From contig NC_064538.1 of the NCBI RefSeq assembly GCF_023856365.1, positions 16,966,935 to 17,030,934 of the forward strand: a stretch of DNA of 64,000 nt. Reading direction: 5' to 3'. Positions 1 to 15,940 of this stretch are shown here, piece after piece; the stretch's first letter is position 1; each line of letters starts with the position of its first letter. Position numbers and translations under genes: made by a program. This DNA is from Brienomyrus brachyistius. Its lineage: Eukaryota > Chordata > Actinopteri > Osteoglossiformes > Mormyridae. The notes under the pieces were generated by a model. It had not been told where the DNA came from. It saw only the letters and a list, made by a program, of their open reading frames with translations, and made no database searches.

Positions 1-3955
<3,955 letters not shown>

Positions 3956-3962
3956 GCGGACT

Positions 3963-3977
3963 GCAGGCAGGCAGGCA

Positions 3978-4022
<45 letters not shown>

Positions 4023-4030
4023 ACAGACAG
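3963..4030. repeat. (CAGG)n microsatellite
   Basis: A tetranucleotide CAGG tract with a few CAGA variants begins about 8 bases after the auts2 stop codon, so it is transcribed in the 3'UTR. Confidence 0.95.
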
Positions 4031-4097
4031 AACCCGGACTCAACCGAGCACTTGGCGTCAGGCTAGCAGGAGTGTACCATAGCTGGGTATAAATATA

Positions 4098-4101
<4 letters not shown>

Positions 4102-4137
<36 letters not shown>
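4102..4137. repeat. (TG)n microsatellite
   Basis: An uninterrupted TG dinucleotide run of 36 bp lies in the auts2 3'UTR. The His/Thr-rich antisense frames here are produced by this repeat. Confidence 0.95.
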
Positions 4138-4140
<3 letters not shown>

Positions 4141-6080
4141 CAGGGGGAGCTTACTGGTGTTTTTTTGTACAAAAAAACAGCAAAAATCAAGATCATTGAA
4201 CAAAAAAATGAACTGAATCAAAAATTTTACAAACATTTTGTCAAATGCACTCCAGCGTTCGTGCGCATCTTGTTTGTACAGAGAGCAGTTCCTGCAACTG
4301 GAAGATCCATTGATCAAAGGAGTCGCCCCCGTGAGGACGATTTTGGAAGTACAGGTGCTGAAAAGGGCAGGCTGGAATAGACGGCCAACTTTGTAGATAT
4401 GTGTACAGTGAATATGCTTGTCCCTTGAGGTTAAAATCTTGGTACAAATATGCAAAAGGGAGTAAGGAAAGCTTTACTTTGAACACGTGTACATAGGAGA
4501 GCGGAACTGGATTTACAGAACTTCACAGCGAGCTTTTGACCAGTGCACCGGCCCCATGACGGAGTTAATGTCATCTCACAGGTCACCCCCTACAACTATG
4601 CAATGAATGTTTTGGCTCTGGGCAAAGATCAGCTTTTTTCAAAGGAGCCTTTTCACAATCTGACCACACGCCCCCCCGGGAAAAAAAAGCTGTATTCTCT
4701 CCACAACCAGAAGGACACTTCTTCAAATTAATACAAACTAAAAATGTAAATTTTCCCCAACCTTTAACATAAATGACTTTGATCTGCCAAAAAAAATTAA
4801 ACATCTAAACCACCCTGAATATGCCATTTGTTTGCTAGTGACAATCCTTAAAGCTTTTTTTTTTTTTTAAAGAAATATATATTTTTAAGGAATACAACCC
4901 AAAATCTACCAATCCCTCATCAGTGGTAAGGCTTCTAAAGAGCCTTCAGTGTGATGCAGCCTTTCTCGTTTGGAGAGAATATAACTTTGACCACAAGGCA
5001 GAACCCCGTTCTTCTGAAGGATAGTACAGTATGTGTAAGGAGTATAAAACTAGTTCCGTTGGTTTAACCGTGTATTAAAGTGCTATCCTAAGTTGTTGTA
5101 TCTTCAGAAAAAGAAATGACGAACAAAAAAAGTCTATGGACAGTTTGTTTCTAATAAGCAGAGTTCTATTTTAGTAGTCCAACGAAGGTTTAGTCGTACG
5201 CTTCAGACTATGTGAAAGCCAGATGTTGTGCAGTGTTTTTTTTATCAGACAAAAATGTACACTGGAACAGTAGTGTTAGTTGAGTATTGCAAAGAGATTG
5301 TTAACAGAAACATTTTTTGCTGTTTATCATGTACGTAAAAATGAAGTCATTTCTAGGTCATGTAAAAAAAGACAAAAAAAAAAGTGAAGCGACTGAATCT
5401 TCAGCATGTTCCTCATTTAAACCTGTGTTATGTAAATTGTGCCATGTTATTAAAAAATGTGAACTAAAGCGTCATGCTGCCTCACTCGTGTCCCAGGTGA
5501 TGTTTCACACTGAAAGGTGTGGAGGTCAGGCCCCTTTATTAGTCTCTGTCCAGCAGATTGCCAAGGAGACAAGGAAGTAGCTTCTGTGTTTTCTTGTGCT
5601 TCCTGTTTAGTCCTTTGATAATGATTAATCCAGGTGATAAAAACTGCCTTGTACACTAATCTGAAGTAATTTATACACTGAGATAAGATAATGGCCCCTG
5701 TTGTATAATTTTATAAAACGGATACAGGTCTCAAGAACATTATTTGTCAGCCTGTATGGTGTTTTCCAGCCTTGTTTCCGGTATTACTCATTTTTTTAAC
5801 CAGTTAGTTATAGTGATCCTAGGCATCGCCCAGAATGTGCTCACACACTCGCACACTATATGCAGCTTACCTGCACAGCCTCTCTCTAGCTTGTATGAGT
5901 GCCCAGAAAACTAATGAAACCCTCACAGACGCCAAGACCACAACCCTGGAGGGAGTATGTGGTAACAAAGCCTCATGTTTCAGTGATAATTTACTGTCGT
6001 CTTTTAATTATTGTTTTTTAATACTGACTTTTTGTGAAATACTTTCGAAATATAATAAACGCACTGTAATCAGGGCCCCG

Positions 6081-6326
6081 GCAGCAGCACAAAGTGATGG
6101 TAATAATCATGCTGCCTGCACCTTGACATTAGGCAACTTTTCAGTACACCTAACCTCTGTGCCGCACTCTCCTGATTTTCCTTGATATCGGGGATTATCT
6201 TATCGTATCTCAGTATTTTATCCATATTTGTAAGAATCGTAGCACTTTAGTAGTATGGAGGATGACGGATGTTTTGATCAAAACGCTATTTTTTACCACG
6301 GACACGGTGGTAAAATGTAGCTTATA
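6081..6326. other. Intergenic, no feature recognised
   Basis: AT-rich sequence between the inferred auts2 poly(A) site and the left end of the 2.7 kb transposon. I see no gene or repeat in it. Confidence 0.6.
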
Positions 6327-9037
6327 CCCAGCTAACATTTAACGTTGGCCCAACGTTGGTAGAACGTCGGACATAACGTCGGCCCAACGTCATTAGCAGA
6401 CGTTGGCCCAACGTGCAGTAAACCAAGTAGTGATAAGCAAATGTGTGCAATTCCCTGTGGCCAACGTAAAACCAACGTCCCATGGACATTATGGGGACCA
6501 TGTGCCAACCTACTTTCAATGTCTGGGTTACGTCAACTCAACGTCTGCAGCTAACGTAAAATGCTCGTTGTGCCAACTCTCAATTGCCAATTAAAGAGTT
6601 CATCATAGGTCAACATGCAAACTCTTAAAGGATTATTTAGACACTTAATTATATTGCTATTATCAAGGCGTGTCTAATAAATAAACTTGATCCTGTTGAA
6701 AGTTTTCGTCAGCTTACCGACAGACGTTCATCGCGTCTGTAACCCAGGTTACAAATATTGTAAATAATAAAATAAATAAATAGTTAGTAAATAATTAAGT
6801 ATAAGATAAGACAAAACAAAGATTTGTAAAATAGTCTAGTTTATACGTGAAAACATTTACATATAAAAAAAAATGTTGTGCCCCTCCCTTCTACTCGTGC
6901 ATGCGCAGTAATGTAGTGCATAGGAGAGAGAGAGACTAACGGCAACAGGCTAAAGAAGCAGCAGAGACGCGAAGTTTGAATAATTTTGTAGTTTTCAAGG
7001 TGAATTTCGGATCTTTTCTAGTTAAAACAGTGTTGCAGATTGTTGAAACGGTAGCGACCTTAACCAGAGAAGTTTTGGCCTGGTTTTTATTCCACCCGGG
7101 AGAGTTTCCCGGGCATCGAGGGATAACGACGAAAGTTTATTAGCTCGTGTGCATGTGTGAGGAGACTCGCTTGCACGAGGACATCGGACGGCGAGGTTTG
7201 CCCAAGGATTTCGCGCTTTAAGAGGCTGAGACAACGTCACAACCGGCTCGAAGGGACACGGTTTGAACTTTATTTTTCGTACTGGAAGACTATCTCACTG
7301 ATATTGTGGTAGGATTGTGCAATTACCTCTCATTGATTAAATGGGTGAGGACTGAACGGAACATTGAATTGAATCATATTATGAAAACATCCTATGTAAT
7401 GTACTGTTCATTATTGAATTCTTTTGCCATGTTGTTCATATGGTTTGAGTTGAATAGTATATTTTCAGCTGTATCCTAAAAGAACACTGATTTAAAAGGT
7501 CAGTACATTCAAGAAAGGCGCTATAGTAAGAGTTGCAGACTCTTTCAGATTGAGAGTTACTGAAGGGAAGAAGGTAAATAGTTTAGTGAATCTAATTATC
7601 AACCCAAGACTAAGTATACAGACCGGTCTTAGAAAAAATAGAAACATCTAGTTGACAAAACTAATGAAAACTACGATAGTAATTACCAAAACCTATCCTA
7701 AACATATCCTATTTGTCTTGAGTGACAAAAGTGATGATGAGATGTAAAGAGCATTTTTATGGGTACTTCCATTAACCAATATTTTACACAATGATTTAGT
7801 TTTGTACACAAACAATTTTTCTGTCAAATGAAGTTCTATAATTTTAAAGGTGATGAGAGATAACTCTGTCTTTACCTTAGAAGATATCTTATTTTACCTT
7901 TTAAAAGTACATGTCTGGTTATTCACTCGCCTCGTGATGAGCCTTTGCTGAGGTGAATAGTTTTGGAGATACAAGTAATTTATTAGGACAAGTTCGATAT
8001 TTCACAAATCTGCAGTTGTTCATTTTTTCTATCTATTTTTGGTGCTACTAATAAAGTTAAATTTCAGTAAATTTACATTATGGTAAGCAAGCAATTTGGT
8101 TTTGAATCCTTTTCAAGGTTGGAACATTTTTTATCTAATGAAGAATAAATTTTTTCTGATGTATCATATTGGTCATTGGTGCAATTTGTAAAATCACAAG
8201 TACTGTTCGAATTTTGTGAGATGAATCTTGTGTTGCAGACTTTCAGTTTCACTATAAATTATAATCCAGTCTATACTTTATAAATAACTTTTGTAAAACT
8301 CCTGTAGAGATTGGTGCAATATTCTGTCCATCCTTTATTTAAAAATTTCATAGTTGCAAATGTTTGAAAAAAAGTTGTCATTTTGGCTGTTGAAACTGTG
8401 CCTATTTGCAGATTGTATCTCAAAATGTAGAGCTAGTCACTTACACTTACCTTATTTGTGACCTATCACAACAAAACTGGTTATAAGTCGCGCTGAACTT
8501 GACAGCAATTTGTGAAATTAATTTGTGAGTTAATCTGTTGCACTCTTATTTCACAATAAGCTTACAAAAGGGAAATGAACGACGAGTCCATATTAACCTG
8601 GTCAAGTTCAAAGTGACTTATGACCGGTTTTGTTGTGATGGGTCACATTTATAACTAAAAAAGGTGTTGATACATTATTTGGTCCTGTTGGCATCCACTA
8701 TTCTAACTAGTCTTAAATGTTCCAATATTTGTTTAAATATCTACTTCTGTCAAGTAGTTTCTAATGGCTTTCATTTTGAAGTGTTCCTGAATATTAGGTT
8801 AAATGTCCGTGGGACGTTGGTTTTACGTTGGCCACAGGGAATTGCACACATTTGCTTATCACTACTTGGTTTACTGCACGTTGGGACATCGTGCATTTGA
8901 CGTTTGCTGCAGACGTTGAGTTGACGTAAACCCGATGTGCAGATGCACGTCCGGCCAACATCTGCTAATGACGTTGGGCCGACGTTATGTCCGATGTTCT
9001 ACCAACGTTGGTAGTACAACGTTAAATGTTAGCTGGG
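6327..9037. mobile_element. DNA transposon derivative with AACGTTGG-rich inverted ends
   Basis: The left end CCCAGCTAACATTTAACGTTG is mirrored at 9012-9037 as its reverse complement, and TATA flanks both sides (6323-6326 and 9038-9041). The TATA may be a target duplication or part of the ends. Inside each arm, roughly 250 bp carry repeated (A)ACGTTGG and GGCCCAACGT motifs. A shared block contains AAACCAAGTAGTGATAAGCA, present in opposite orientation near 6420 and 8850. The interior has no recognisable transposase. The part at 6880-7340 is richer in CpG than its surroundings and could be a remnant 5' region of the autonomous parent. Superfamily unassigned. Confidence 0.8.
8458..8646. mobile_element. 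Short palindromic MITE nested in the larger transposon
   Basis: Arms of about 47 bp, 8457-8503 and 8601-8647, are inverted copies with roughly six mismatches. They begin GTGACCTATCACAACAAAAC and end GTTTTGTTGTGATGGGTCAC. ATTT directly flanks both ends (8454-8457 and 8647-8650), consistent with a 4 bp target duplication. About 95 bp lie between the arms, with no coding potential. Confidence 0.75.
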
Positions 9038-9041
9038 TATA

Positions 9042-10222
9042 TACTGTGTATGCCATGGTCACGCTTGTCAGTGTACAGACAGGTTGACGATCACGGGCAG
9101 TGCCTCCGTAACAACATGTACGTGTGCTAGTTGGGTCTGAAATAAATAATATTAAAAATAATAAAATATTTAATGTACATTTATATATGTGGGTTAAAAT
9201 GTGCGCTGGAAACAGGCAAAAAACACCATTTCTTGACGGACGGGTGGGCAAGTCGCTTCAGTTGGTGAGAAGCGAAGTTGACAGGAAACATGTTTGTGGA
9301 AGTAAGAGTCTAAACAAGAAATCAGAATGAATTACATATTTGTAAAAACTGTAAAATGCAAAATATGACTGCAAAGCATTGCATAAATAACATCGGTTTC
9401 AATCTTGTGTTTTACTTCTTAATGCTGGCAATCTAGCATAAGGACATTAAGGTAAAATGCACCTGGCCCCCCTAACAGAACAGCTATCCCCAGTCTGCCC
9501 CCAGTTGAAATGGTTTAGAACCGCCACTTCCAGCACTTGACGAAGCTCCACGTGAGATGAGGTAAGCAAACATCTACCTTGATTTACCAGCAGATGTCGC
9601 TAAACCTATAATTTTTTTTGTATTTTCCAACTCCCACTTCTCGCGTGGATTTCCATTTTAAAATGTTTTTATTAGTTGAAATGTGTCACAAGAACCTAAA
9701 TATCATCTTTGAAATGGTCACTGTTGAACTAGTCTGTATCAATACCCATGTGTACACATTTCAGGGTTAATTGTAGGTAAAGTCAATTTTTCCTGTTGAT
9801 GTTAAACAATGGACAGGCTATTGCTATGATACACGTCTCCAGAGACACCATACTTTTCGAAACAACACAGGGGGAAAGACAGTTAATAGAATCCGTCTGT
9901 AACTATGACTCTGCGTGGTATTTTCTTAGATAGCACGTTTGGGCTTTTCTGGCGCAATCCTAAGATACATGCCCCATATTCTTATTGGTGATTAACGTAG
10001 ATCATGGGCGGCTCTTTGCGAGCAGCCGAAAGGAAGACTAATAAACAACTACGTGTTTTCGGGCCAGCAATGTTTAATTTGTACCCTTAATCACCACGTT
10101 GACAGCTGACATTGTAATACACTGACAATATGGACTTTAGCTCACCTTCTATATATTGGTTAGCAGGTGCTGGATCAGTACTGAGGGCTGGGCAGTGTGA
10201 CTCCGCATTCAACAGTATAGGA
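9042..10222. other. Intergenic, no gene recognised
   Basis: AT-rich sequence with only short chance frames. I see no splice-framed exon, RNA gene or clear repeat. Confidence 0.55.
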
Positions 10223-10538
10223 CAGGGGTCAACAACCTTTTTAAAACTGAGAGCTATTTCATGGGTACTGAGCCATAGGAAGGGCTGCCAGTTTGAAACT
10301 CCCTCTTAAACTTATCTAAACTTCATGTACAATTAACATGTTTTGGGTTTTTTTTAGATATGGTCATTTTCAAATCTACATAAATGCAAATGTGATTAAA
10401 GAAGAATAGCAGCAGGATAAAATTAAATTTGACGCTGCTCACTGGTGAGTTGTGCTATTTTTAGAACTGGTTTGCGGGCGACTCATGTGGTCCTTGGAGG
10501 CATCCTGGTGCCCGCGGGCACCATGTTGGTGACCCCTG
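10223..10538. mobile_element. hAT-type non-autonomous element with 8 bp target duplication
   Basis: The ends are CAGGGGTCAACAACC and GTTGGTGACCCCTG, an inverted pair typical of hAT (Charlie-like) elements. The flanks are gtatagga at 10215-10222 and gtatagaa at 10539-10546, an 8 bp duplication with one mismatch, as expected for hAT. The 316 bp body has no transposase frame. Confidence 0.88.
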
Positions 10539-10932
10539 GTATAGAAGGAGTAGAGGCGCCGTTACCCTCAGCAGTCCATTGCATGTGAGTCACTAGCAAA
10601 CAAAGCAAGGAATTAGATAACAGGAGGAAACGTTATTTCGGTGGAAGGGCTAGAGGTAAGGACAGGGAAAGAGTAAACCTGCAGCGTATGTTTGTTATGC
10701 ATCCAGGAGCGGAAAAGCAAACAGATTTATCTCTGAAGAGAAACGAGGAGGTGCATCGCCCCCGGTCACGCAGGGTGCAGGGAAAGGTAAAACGAGCATT
10801 AAAAAATACAAGCATGGGGTGTACCGAGCTCGTACTGACGCTGTCGTACATTTTCCATCTGAGTTAAACTTTTAACTTCACCTCGGGTTATCAGTTTAAA
10901 AAAAAATATTTCAAACAATATACATGACACTT

Positions 10933-11241
10933 GGGGTGGCACGGTAATGCAGAGGTTAGCACTTGCACGTCGGTTCGAGTCTTCGCCGTGTGTGTGGAGC
11001 CTGCATGCTTTCTCTGTGTAGTTGTGAGGTTTCCTCAGGGTACTCCGGATTCCCACCCTCACCATCGAAAAACATGATGAGACTAATTGGAATTACCAAA
11101 CGGCATGTATGTATGTGCCTTGCGATGGATTGGCGCCCCATCCTGGGCTGGTTCCCTGCCTTCACCCTGTAGCCTCTGGAAAAGGCACTGGACCCCGTGT
11201 TCCTGAAATGGATGAAGAGGTTAAAGAAAATGGATGAATGG
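10933..11241 (+). mobile_element. tRNA-derived SINE (diverged copy)
   Basis: The element starts GGGGTGGCACGGTAATGCAG and has a pol III B-box-like GGTTCGAGTC at about 10971. It continues through the fish-SINE body (GTTTCCTC..GGGTACTCCGG, CATGATGAGACTAATTGG) to a TGGATGAATGG tail. It resembles the copy at 43898-44254 but is more diverged. Confidence 0.8.
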
Positions 11242-14200
11242 CAATTAGCGTTAAAAATACGTATAACGTGTTATCTAATTGCTTGACAGTTCCCTTCGCA
11301 TAACTGATTGGCCAGTCAAATTTAATACCAATTTATTCGAGTCCTCAACGTGCATAAATTAACTAAAGCAAGGGTGTCTTCACAATGTCATTCTTCAGAG
11401 ATCTTCAGCGTGTTCATGCAAGACCTAGATCCTTATTCAGTAAACTCGTTAAACGATGCAACAAGAGCAATATTCATAGAAGACCACAAAACGGACTAAT
11501 CTAACGAAGTGCTGTATGAAAGCAATTTGTGAAAACAGCAGTTGGAACAAAATACAGACTACCTGCGGTTAAACAATATGACTAAAAAGATTTTAACACT
11601 TTTTATGTGACATTTCATGTGAGCCAAAACACTACACATCTCTAGCTTGAAAAGAAGCGTGTGAACTCTTAATTGCACTGAGTTAAAGTAACCACAATGA
11701 CTATAAGCACATATACAAACTATAAGAAATTATGTGTGCCAGTCAAGCATGTTAAATGGTTTATAAAATACAATGTAGCTTTGATTCTTTTTCCAGAGCA
11801 CAGACAACTAGAAATTTAAATACTATGTATGTTTCATTGTACAACCCCTGTACAAACACCTGGTTTTAGACCGCAGTAATGTGTGTATATATATATACAA
11901 AGATCAATCCATGTGCGCATGTGTATATTTTAGTGTAACACTAGATGGCGACAAAGCGTTTATGTTTCAAAACTACAACAACACGGAAAGCTGTGGTATT
12001 TTTTTAAAGCTGAATACTAATGTGTGCAATGTGGTCGAGTCGGTTTCACCATCCTGACTGCTGTCTTCGCTGTCAAACAAGAACTGTAGGTACCACGCCA
12101 GACTGAACACATCACAGCATACAAGGGTCAAGGAAAAACAGTTCTTTGGAAATGGGTTTATCCTGACATGAACGTCTGTGTACATACCTTTCATTCAAGA
12201 ATTCTCCACACACAACTGATGTCTGTTGCACAAAATTCAACATTTTTGATAGATGAATCTAAAAATACAGATATCAAAATGGACACAAAGTGTTTCTGAT
12301 AGAAAGTCAGCTGTTTTAATAATATCTGACCTTGAAACATTTCACAATACTTTAGAAACCAAATATCCTCCAAGCAGGAAAACCCTTAATCATCACGGCA
12401 AGGTTGTTAGATAGCAGCAGAGATTGTGGGTAACATGCTATTCAGCTGTCGTACTACAATCAAGTCCAAAATCTATGTGGGACCCACTGTGCCTGATCAC
12501 ATTCGGTCTTGGCTTGAGTGTCCTTGACGCGCTGCAGCACAGCACTCACAGCACACCATGGTCAGAACAGGGTCCCAACGTGAGAGTGAGTGACATGAGC
12601 GTACCTCGACACTCCTCCAGACACACTCAGTGCTCTCAGTTGTGGCCTCAATGTTTCCATGGTAATACCATTGTTCCCCTGCGTAATTTGCAACACAAAA
12701 AACAAGTGGTTTTTAATGTTCCACGGGCCCCATGTATCTAACTGACCTCCCACAACTGCCCAGAAATCCAGCCCTGCTCCGTCTGAACAGTGTGACTGTT
12801 CAGCACATGCACACATTTCTCAGAAAAAAAATGCAGCTCAAGTCTATCATCTTAGGAAAACCAATTAACTACAGTAAACCGAATCTGTATCCCTGTTGGC
12901 CGCCTTCGGCAGCAAATCACCAGCCAAGCTCACAGGCAGAAGCAGGTTCTGAGGCAGATTAATAAGCCTGTCCATCTCTGATCTTGGGTTTACAGCAGAA
13001 GAGATTAAGAATGAAAAAAACAAAGATGCCAAGACAAAGATTCCCCATCATCTGGTGCAAAATGTCAGTGCCGACTATAGGGTTTACACTTAGTTTCTTG
13101 GGTGGTGCTTGGGTGGTGCTTTTTTTAAGCAGCCTACTGTTTTACTGGAAAGTGAATATCTTTGTTCGCAGCTCTTGCTCACACAAAGAAAATGACTGCT
13201 CGTGGATTGTATGAAGGGGGAATGAAGAAGGATACTACAGTATAAGGTTCTGTTGTTGCATCATTATTTTATGCACAGGAGAATAAAGGACCTTGAACCT
13301 TGTACTAGAGAAGCTGGGTAGAAGTGCAGATACTGGGAGAATCGGGCACACTAAGAGGTAAACCAGTGCTGCCCAGGACAAGACCCTGTATAACGTGAAT
13401 CTGCAGTTAAACAGGGTGCTACACCATTCTGACTTTTTATAATCCTCCATGATAGGTGCAGCCCTTATCGGTGTGAAACAAAACTGAGGTCTGTCGTTGA
13501 TGGAATGGGATACAAAGGCATGAGTTGTGATGAATGATTGCAAGACGTCTGCCATCAGCAAAGGGGATGCTGCCCCCTTGTGGTACCTTGCCTTGCACAC
13601 AGTGGACTCTTTTACGCCAATCTTATGGCTGCCCTTTGACTAGAGTGGTGCTGATCATTAAAGATGTGTGTATGTGATCCCTGACTGAAGGAACAGGGAA
13701 GTCGCAGGCTCCTTCACGGCCAATTGGAGCAGATATGACCTCCAAGGTGGCGGCAGGAGAGCACTTCATCCGGACAGCGCATAGTAGTGAGAAAAGCACT
13801 CTAATTGGCCGGCTGGAAATAGCACAAAGCCATGAGTCTCAGACATCTGTGCTGGGTGATGGGGGAGGGGGAGCCAACTACTCCTCACTAACGAATCCAA
13901 CCTGAGACAGCCCCCCACCCCAGTGAGGTCCAGGCTGATGTCTGAAGTACCAGCGGCACCATCGGCAGGGTAACATCACACAGATGGTTCTCATTACGGC
14001 AAGAGGCAGAACTGAACCACATTAAATTGCAAAATAAAATCGACCGGGTATGCACCTCCGTTATCACCTGGAAACCTGGGAAGAGCAGAGCAGTGAGGAA
14101 TACAAGCCTATGGAGGGAGACTGCACACGAGCAGGAGCACCACCCTGATGGCCACAGACCGCAGAGGATATTAAACTCTCCCCAGTAGATGCCTTGACCT

Positions 14201-14785
14201 TCTCAAGGACCTTCCTGCTGTCAGATGCGGCCCAGGTGAACCTCCCAAACAGCTCCACTGCAGCCAGCAGGATCCCAGAGACTCTCTAAAAGACAACACC
14301 CCCCCTCCCCCACAATTGTTCTGTGACAGACAAGGCTCATCACAGGCGCCTAAACTGCAATATTTACCCATAACTCCCAATTAAGAAGCCTGGCTTGACT
14401 GTTACGTCTAAATTACAGTTCTGGCTGTATAATTATATAAGATAAATGTTTTGATTTCGTCTCCCGTGAAAGAAAATTGGAAGGTCTACCACATTATTTT
14501 GGATGAGTACACACAGGGCAGGGGATCATTACCTTCCAATAGAGGAGAGCCTGAGGTTACACACGCTTGTGGTGTTTATACTGACAATGAGATGCTCAGC
14601 GGGACAAAATGCCACGTGGGTTTGAGTTTGATGTGGAGGTGCCTGCCCAAGTCCCAACCTGACAGCATGACACACAAGTTGAGGTTTTGACATGTGACCA
14701 AGGTAACCAAGGTGATTGTCTTGATGAGCAGCTCTAAGAACATGCAGAAGAATGCCTGGATAGCGAGAGAGCGATTTTATATATG

Positions 14786-14866
<81 letters not shown>

Positions 14867-15940
14867 AGCAGGCCCTAGACTTAAAGTACATAAGGTTCAG
14901 ACTCACAAAGGCTGCAAAGAAAGGACACCTGCCTTTGCCACTGAGGAAGTGCATTGATTAAAATGACTGGTGTAAAGGGGGTCCTTTTGTTACCAAGAAC
15001 ATAGATGCTGAAACCATCACTCCCCAGAGCAGAAAGCCAGCTTCAGACTGTGTACAAGCAGATAAGGTTGCCAAGGAAACACAGCATGAGCCAAGAAGTA
15101 GGTAGGCTTGAGTTTGGGAGCAAACAATTAACCACATGAAAATGGGAAACATAATTGAATGATTTAAGTGGGCTGGGGGGGATATCCAGACTGTTGAAGA
15201 ACACGTATTTTCAGATGCATTACAGATAAATTCGCCTCTGTCCAAGAGGAATACACACATGTCAAATTTATATGCAGCCATGTAAATTTCCAGAGAGCTT
15301 CTCCCAAAAGAAACATGGTACCGAAACGGCGGAACAAGGCCAGGCGACACTCGGAGACCCGGCACTCTGAGGTAGGGGTAATGCGCTTTTAACGACACGG
15401 TTTTCCGCCTCACATTAACCACCCTGAAAATGTTTAATTAACGCTCGGTGTTGGCCAGGCACAGGGCACCCATTATTGACGGGTAATTATGTGTGTGATC
15501 AGTTACAAATGGCCGCTCTCACAGACGCGGCTAATGAAATATCGACACTAGAAAGGAGCCGTGGGTCTCCAAGCGCCGCTCGGTGCTTTATGCTGACCGA
15601 CTGCTGGCTGGATTCTCACCAATTAAAGCCCATTGATCAGGTGTCTGCGCGAACATTAACTCAGACACCCTTTAAATAAATAATCACTGATTAGCTCTCC
15701 GATCAGCGCAACCAGGATACCAGACGTGCAGCTGGCTGCTCCACAGCTTACATCATCAGAGTAGATTCTGCTTTCTGAAACGGTAACCGAGGAAGCCTCT
15801 GCAGAGCCACTTCGCCGATCACCATGCAGGCACGTGACAGACGGTACCTGACAAAAGTGGATACGAACAGTGTATTCAAACGGAGGCATCCGCAGAGGGT
15901 GCAGTGAAATGCAGGGATGACAACGAAATATGCATCTTAA
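11242..15940. other. Intergenic between auts2 and cxadr
   Basis: About 4.7 kb with no supported gene. It holds a long AT microsatellite and low-complexity patches. The short frames here lack splice context or recognisable domains. Confidence 0.55.
14788..14864. repeat. (TA)n microsatellite
   Basis: An uninterrupted TA run of 77 bp. It is able to form a cruciform and is likely polymorphic. Confidence 0.95.

Larger units (their letters stand above)
3956..6080 (+). other. auts2: auts2 3'UTR with poly(A) signal
   Basis: AT-rich sequence follows the TGA stop. It holds a CAGG repeat, a GT repeat and long stretches without any credible reading frame. A canonical AATAAA lies at 6054-6059, so cleavage is inferred near 6070-6085. 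An earlier ATTAAA near 4795 could give a shorter form. The 3' limit is inference; transcript data would settle it. Confidence 0.6.

Noticed and set aside
6403..6594. Short frames inside the 2.7 kb transposon arms
   Set aside because: They run across the AACGTTGG-rich inverted repeat, have no domain, and end within it.
10933..11241. Possible tRNA gene because of A- and B-box-like words
   Set aside because: No cloverleaf or anticodon arm could be made. The body and tail match a SINE.
11973..12194. Acidic 73-codon frame on the minus strand downstream of cxadr, considered as an alternative last cxadr exon
   Set aside because: It has no match to the known alternative CXADR tail, no fitting acceptor was found, and it lies beyond the inferred poly(A) site.
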